From assembly GCA_017613485.1 (NCBI GenBank), contig JAGADS010000010.1:1-9150 (forward strand): DNA of 9,150 bases, read 5' to 3'. The stretch is from Treponema sp. (GTDB lineage Bacteria > Spirochaetota > Spirochaetia > Treponematales > Treponemataceae). The notes beneath the pieces were generated by a model. That model saw only the letters and a list, made by a program, of their open reading frames with translations. It was not told where the DNA came from and ran no database searches. Both the position numbers and the translations under genes were made by a program. Below are positions 5,783 to 9,150 of this stretch, piece by piece (positions within the stretch are counted from its first letter, which is position 1; the number at the start of each line of letters is the position of its first letter).

Positions 5783-8700
5783 GTGTTTTTAAAAAGTCTT
5801 GAGATATTTGGATTTAAATCATTTGCAGACCGTACTCGAATAAATTTTGCAGACGGCATCACAGCCTTGCTTGGACCAAATGGTTGTGGAAAGAGCAATG
5901 TAGTTGATGCAATTAAATGGGTACTGGCAGAAAACCGCTCAAAAAACCTCAGGGCCGCTACAATGGAAGATGTCATATTCAACGGCACAGAATCCCGCCC
6001 TGCCCTGTCTCTTGCGGAAGTAACTTTAACCATTGCAAACGAAAACAGACTTCTCGAAATTGATGATGCGGAGATTGCAATAAAAAGACGCCTATACCGC
6101 TCAGGAGAGAACGAATATTTCATAAATGACCGTCAGGTTACTGCAACTGAAATACGCCGCCTGTTCATGGACACCGGTGTTGGAAAAGCCGCCTACTCCG
6201 TCATGGAACAAGGTAAAATCGACCAGATTCTTTCTTCAAAACCAGAGGACAGACGCTATCTTTTTGAGGAAGCCGCGGGAATCACCAGCAGCAAGGCAAA
6301 GGTTGCAGAGGCAGAACGTGATATTGAGCGTACAAGAATCAATCTTTCCCAGATTGAGATTACTCTTGCAGAGACAAAGCGCAATTACGAGTCACTCAAA
6401 GTTCAGGCAGACAAGACATCTAAATACCGCAAATACAACGAGGATAAATTCAACTTTGAGCTTGACATTCAGCTTCTAAAGCTCAAGGACTTTATTCAGA
6501 ACAAGGCACGTCAGGAAAAAAATCTTCAGGATGTGCAGGCTAAACGTGATGCATATATAAAGGAAATCGAGGAAATCTATGCATCGCTCAACGAAAACAC
6601 AGACATGATAAAATCTCTTTCCGAGCAGATAAACCTAAAGCAGCAGGAAGCAGCCAGACTTGGAGCCGAACAGAACGGTAAAAAGGAAATGGCAAAGCAG
6701 ATGCGGATGCAGCAGAGCACGGTAAAGGAAAAAATCGGTCAAATAGAAAACAGAATCAAGAACATCCGCGAGAGGATTGACGAATACAACGAGGACATAG
6801 ACAGCCAGAACGCAGAGCTTCATGAAAAGGAAAAAAGGCTTGAGGACATAAGGCAAAACATAGAGAACTTTACGTCCAGCATAGAGCTTTCGTCAGGACA
6901 GATTAATGAGAACCAGAAGCAGATTGGAACCAACGCAGGAAAAATCCACAACCTTGAAACTGAACGTTCGCTTTTGCAGAATCAGCTTGCGGCAATTACC
7001 GAGGACATTGTTACAGAGCTTGATGCAAAACTAAAGGAAGCAGGATATTCAGCAGGAAAAAACAAGAAGGCAAAGGAAGATCTTAACACTCAGCTTGAAA
7101 AAATAAAAATCTTCGCCGCCGGAAGGATGAATATTTTCAATGATTATTCCAACCTTTCATCTCATACAGAAAAAGATGCGGAAAAATTCAGTGGTGATGC
7201 AGTTCAGGCATTTACACAGCTTGGCACCATGCTGGATGAGCTTTCTGACCATATAAACACTTATATCAAGACTTCTCCCCAGTTTATTGATGATTTTCTT
7301 TCTCCTGAGGGTATCATTACCAAGAAGCGTTCCATTGATGATGCAATTACAGGAAACATCGCTCAGGCTGACGGTATTTCAAAGGAAAATGAGAGCCTTA
7401 CAAAGCAGAACGAGGAGCTTCAGAAAAAGATAAGTGAATACAGGGAAACACTCAACAAACTTCAGATTAACCGTGCGGAAATGATTCAGCAGATGAATTC
7501 ATGTCAGCAGCAAATATCTACATTAAAGAAAAGCCTTGCATCCGAAGAAGCTACACTCAAGGAACAGGAAGACGAGCTGTTTCAGGAAAACAAACACAAC
7601 GAGGATATCAGTGAGCAGCTTGAGGAAATCGATGAGCAGATTTCAGAGCTTCAGTTAAAGGGCGAAAAGCTTGTTGACGAACTGAATGATCTTAACAAAA
7701 AAGTTGAGGAATGCAACTCAAAGGTCAGCGGAAAAGAGAGCATCTTAAAGAAAAAACAGGATGAAAAAAACCGGTGTCAGGAGCAGCTTGAAAACTACAA
7801 TCTTAACATTGCAAAAAATGAGACTGAGATCCGCAATGTAAAGCAGAATTTCCAGGATAATTTTTCACGTGACCTGATGGAATTTGAGGAGAGGATGTAC
7901 ACTCTTTCTGAGGCACCAGAAACGCTTCGGAAAAAACTTGCAGACACAAAGCAGAAAATACAAGAGCTTGGTCAGGTTAACTTCATGGCAGTTGAACAGT
8001 TTGCTGAGGAAAAAGAGCGCTATGAACGCCAGCAGGAAAGCTTTGCCGACACAAAGAAATCCCTTGACAATCTTGTACGCGTAAATGATGAAATAAGAAG
8101 CAAATCTGCCGAACTCTTCCTGAACACATACAATAAAATCAGAAAGAATTTCCATAACATGTTCCGCCGCATGTTCTCTGACAATGAGGGGCATGGTGGT
8201 GGAAGGGCCGACCTCAGGCTTGTAGACCCTGCCAATGTTCTTACCACTAGTGTTGAAATCTATGCACAGCCGCCGGGAAAAAAGCTTCAGAGCATTTCTC
8301 TTCTCTCGGGTGGTGAAAAAACAATGACAGCCATGGCTCTTCTGTTTGCAACCTATCAGGTTCATGCAAGTCCGTTCTGTCTTCTTGATGAGATTGACGC
8401 GGCCCTTGACAACAAGAATGTAATAAGCCTTGTAAACGTGCTCCGTTCTTTTGCCAACGTAAGCCAGTACATCGTGATCACACACAACACAAAGACCGCA
8501 ATGGGTGCCTATACAATGATTGGTGTCACCATGGAGGAAAGCGGTGTAACAAAAGTCGTTCAGATGAAAAAGGATGAGGACACGCTTAACGGAAACATAC
8601 CTTATGAGGCTGACGATAATTTTGTGGATGAGGATGTTGAGCCGGAAGAAGGCATTGTTCTTCCACCAAGGCCTCCAAGACGTGAGCACAACCCAGACGG

Positions 8701-8932
8701 TTCCTTGAAAATTCCGCAGACCGAGCCGGTTTCAGATCCTGTGGCTGAAACGATTTCAGAACCAGCAGCAAAAGCTGTAGCAGAAGCTGTGGCAGAACCA
8801 GTTACTGAACCTGTGACTGAATCAACCTCTGAACAAGCTGAATCAGTTTCAGAAAATAATGATGAAAATTCTTCTGTAAATCAGCCTTCAGACATTGACG
8901 AAAACAATGATTCCGTGGAAAATATAAACTAA
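5783..8932 (+). CDS. smc: SMC chromosome segregation ATPase, short form with atypical hinge region
   Basis: This is the ABC-type ATPase core of bacterial condensin, which organises and segregates the chromosome. It has 1049 residues. N-terminal head: Walker A GPNGCGKS (31-38), Arg57 in LRAATMEDVIFNG, and Gln143 in MEQGKIDQIL. C-terminal head: ELGQVNFMAVEQF (728-740), ABC signature LSGGEK (841-846), Walker B CLLDEIDAALD (866-876, Asp869/Glu870), and His901 of the H-loop. Coiled-coil-like segments run at about 170-440 and 535-780. Bacterial SMCs are usually about 1,170 residues; here the core ends near 930. The middle part (about 441-535) lacks the glycine-rich hinge pattern. Residues 930-1049 form an acidic tail. 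The GTG start at 5783 has AGGGG at 5771-5775 and begins the conserved MFLKSLEIFGFKSFAD. ScpA and ScpB are not in the window. Confidence 0.95.
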   Translation: MFLKSLEIFGFKSFADRTRINFADGITALLGPNGCGKSNVVDAIKWVLAENRSKNLRAATMEDVIFNGTESRPALSLAEVTLTIANENRLLEIDDAEIAIKRRLYRSGENEYFINDRQVTATEIRRLFMDTGVGKAAYSVMEQGKIDQILSSKPEDRRYLFEEAAGITSSKAKVAEAERDIERTRINLSQIEITLAETKRNYESLKVQADKTSKYRKYNEDKFNFELDIQLLKLKDFIQNKARQEKNLQDVQAKRDAYIKEIEEIYASLNENTDMIKSLSEQINLKQQEAARLGAEQNGKKEMAKQMRMQQSTVKEKIGQIENRIKNIRERIDEYNEDIDSQNAELHEKEKRLEDIRQNIENFTSSIELSSGQINENQKQIGTNAGKIHNLETERSLLQNQLAAITEDIVTELDAKLKEAGYSAGKNKKAKEDLNTQLEKIKIFAAGRMNIFNDYSNLSSHTEKDAEKFSGDAVQAFTQLGTMLDELSDHINTYIKTSPQFIDDFLSPEGIITKKRSIDDAITGNIAQADGISKENESLTKQNEELQKKISEYRETLNKLQINRAEMIQQMNSCQQQISTLKKSLASEEATLKEQEDELFQENKHNEDISEQLEEIDEQISELQLKGEKLVDELNDLNKKVEECNSKVSGKESILKKKQDEKNRCQEQLENYNLNIAKNETEIRNVKQNFQDNFSRDLMEFEERMYTLSEAPETLRKKLADTKQKIQELGQVNFMAVEQFAEEKERYERQQESFADTKKSLDNLVRVNDEIRSKSAELFLNTYNKIRKNFHNMFRRMFSDNEGHGGGRADLRLVDPANVLTTSVEIYAQPPGKKLQSISLLSGGEKTMTAMALLFATYQVHASPFCLLDEIDAALDNKNVISLVNVLRSFANVSQYIVITHNTKTAMGAYTMIGVTMEESGVTKVVQMKKDEDTLNGNIPYEADDNFVDEDVEPEEGIVLPPRPPRREHNPDGSLKIPQTEPVSDPVAETISEPAAKAVAEAVAEPVTEPVTESTSEQAESVSENNDENSSVNQPSDIDENNDSVENIN
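8723..8845 (+). repeat. Low-complexity repeat tract coding the SMC tail
   Basis: This in-frame stretch codes SMC residues 981-1021. It is built from short imperfect repeats such as EPVSDP, AVAEAVAEP and VTEPVTES, rich in Glu, Pro, Ala and Val. It lies after the last ATPase element and is probably disordered. Such tracts change length easily between strains. Confidence 0.7.
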
Positions 8933-8940
8933 GGGGATAA

Positions 8941-9045
8941 ATGGGAGCAATGGGAGCTTTTAATAATTCTATTGAAAAAATCGGTGATTTCTTAAACGAG
9001 CATAAAAAACTAGTCATTTCAAAGCAAGAGTTATTTTTCTACTAG
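8941..9045 (+). CDS. Start of an unidentified gene after smc, cut by a probable chimeric junction
   Basis: A reading frame opens with ATG at 8941, 8 bp after the smc stop, with AAGGGGA at 8931-8937 as ribosome-binding site. It runs 34 codons to TAG at 9043-9045. The first residues, [16 protein letters not shown] and then FLNEHKKLV, look like the cytoplasmic N-terminus of a longer, possibly membrane-anchored protein co-transcribed with smc. The rest, after about 8987-9011, falls in DNA that encodes ribosomal protein S7 on the opposite strand, so residues from about 16-24 onward are probably not native. I cannot name the product. The alternative is a genuine 34-residue peptide, which I consider unlikely. 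Confidence 0.45.
   Translation: MGAMGAFNNSIEKIGDFLNEHKKLVISKQELFFY
8987..9011. other. Probable chimeric junction between two genomes
   Basis: To the left is the smc operon reading rightward with the standard code. To the right is an S7 fragment reading leftward with in-frame TGA. Within about 8987-9011 both readings still look plausible: forward FLNEHKKL, reverse LVFYARLRN. The exact join therefore cannot be placed and may involve short microhomology. An assembly or amplification chimera is the simplest explanation. Confidence 0.7.
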
Positions 9046-9150
9046 GTGGAACTTCGGTTGGAATTTGGTAATTGCTACCCGCAATCCTTCGCACTTTTAG
9101 TTCCAATGATGGCATAACATTATCAACCGCTTTATTAAAGACATCAATCG
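8987..9150 (-). CDS. rpsG: Internal fragment of 30S ribosomal protein S7, from a source reading TGA as Trp
   Basis: On the minus strand from 9148 the frame reads [18 protein letters not shown], then [15 protein letters not shown], then [11 protein letters not shown], a TGA (9016-9014), then LVFYARLRN. This follows the S7 core as I know it from the family: F..A..N..P..E.K.RR.GG..YQ.P.EV...R...LALRWLV.YARLR. The TGA stands exactly at the invariant Trp of RWLV and the homology continues past it, so it is best read as Trp (genetic code 4, as in Mycoplasma and Spiroplasma). Both ends are missing: the 5' part lies beyond the window and the 3' part is lost at the junction near 8987. It has no ribosomal-protein neighbours here. 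A spirochaete origin is unlikely because the adjoining genes use the standard code; a mitochondrial rps7 is a less likely alternative. Confidence 0.85.

Noticed and set aside
7090..7400. Frameshift or deletion as the cause of the missing SMC hinge
   Set aside because: The frame is open throughout and codon use and composition look uniform. The arms on both sides are also shorter, so an altered architecture fits better than a sequencing error, though it cannot be excluded.
7865..8689. Long 274-codon open frame on the minus strand inside smc
   Set aside because: It is fully antisense to the conserved SMC C-terminal head. Its translation is rich in Phe, Cys, His and Leu with no recognisable family, as expected of a shadow frame.
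9030..9074. Frameshifted continuation of the 8941 gene as a membrane helix ([13 protein letters not shown])
   Set aside because: The hydrophobic stretch in the shifted frame is attractive, but the same bases encode a much stronger S7 match on the minus strand. An indel alone would not explain that match.
1..9150. CRISPR array, tRNA or rRNA genes, insertion sequence, prophage or defence system
   Set aside because: I found no regularly spaced repeats, cloverleaf-like sequences, transposase or integrase motifs, or inverted terminal repeats. The coding regions are housekeeping genes apart from the chimeric end.

Overview
The window is mostly a stretch of bacterial chromosome, roughly 40-45% G+C by eye. 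It looks like a spirochaete, and a gut- or rumen-type Treponema is my best guess. I base this on the tig-clpP-clpX order, the protein character and the unusually short SMC. No marker here fixes the genus. The last ~140-165 bases do not appear to belong to the same genome (see below).

Layout. Bases 1-960 hold the 3' three quarters of the trigger factor gene (tig), followed by a hairpin terminator. Bases 1062-2929 hold clpP and clpX, overlapping by one base (TAATG) and probably translationally coupled. Together these three genes make a protein-quality block: a ribosome-associated chaperone, then the peptidase and the unfoldase of ClpXP. A GT4-type glycosyltransferase lies on the minus strand (2939-4063), convergent with clpX across only 9 bp. 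A 48-bp divergent intergenic region then separates it from a plus-strand run: a minimal DEAD-box RNA helicase (4112-5287), a short A24 prepilin-peptidase-like membrane protein (5277-5750, overlapping the helicase end) and smc (5783-8932, GTG start). A further gene starts 8 bp after smc (8941) with a good Shine-Dalgarno site, but it breaks off after about 20-25 credible codons.

Most notable observations. (1) The right end is chimeric. Read on the minus strand, about 9150-8987 encodes an internal piece of ribosomal protein S7. It has an in-frame TGA exactly at the conserved Trp of the ...LALRWLV... segment, so it comes from a source that reads TGA as Trp (mollicute-like) and is joined to the spirochaete contig. 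This is most likely an assembly or amplification chimera. (2) The SMC has intact ATPase head motifs, but shortened coiled coils and no recognisable canonical hinge in the middle. (3) The glycosyltransferase and the helicase both have extended -10 elements placed so that transcription would start 0-2 bases from the ATG, and neither has a Shine-Dalgarno sequence. This looks like a divergent pair of leaderless or nearly leaderless mRNAs, with a repeated TATAGTATA motif spaced 31 bp. (4) The helicase has altered motifs Ia and Ib. I see no CRISPR array, tRNA, rRNA, insertion sequence or riboswitch, and no clearly new multi-gene system.
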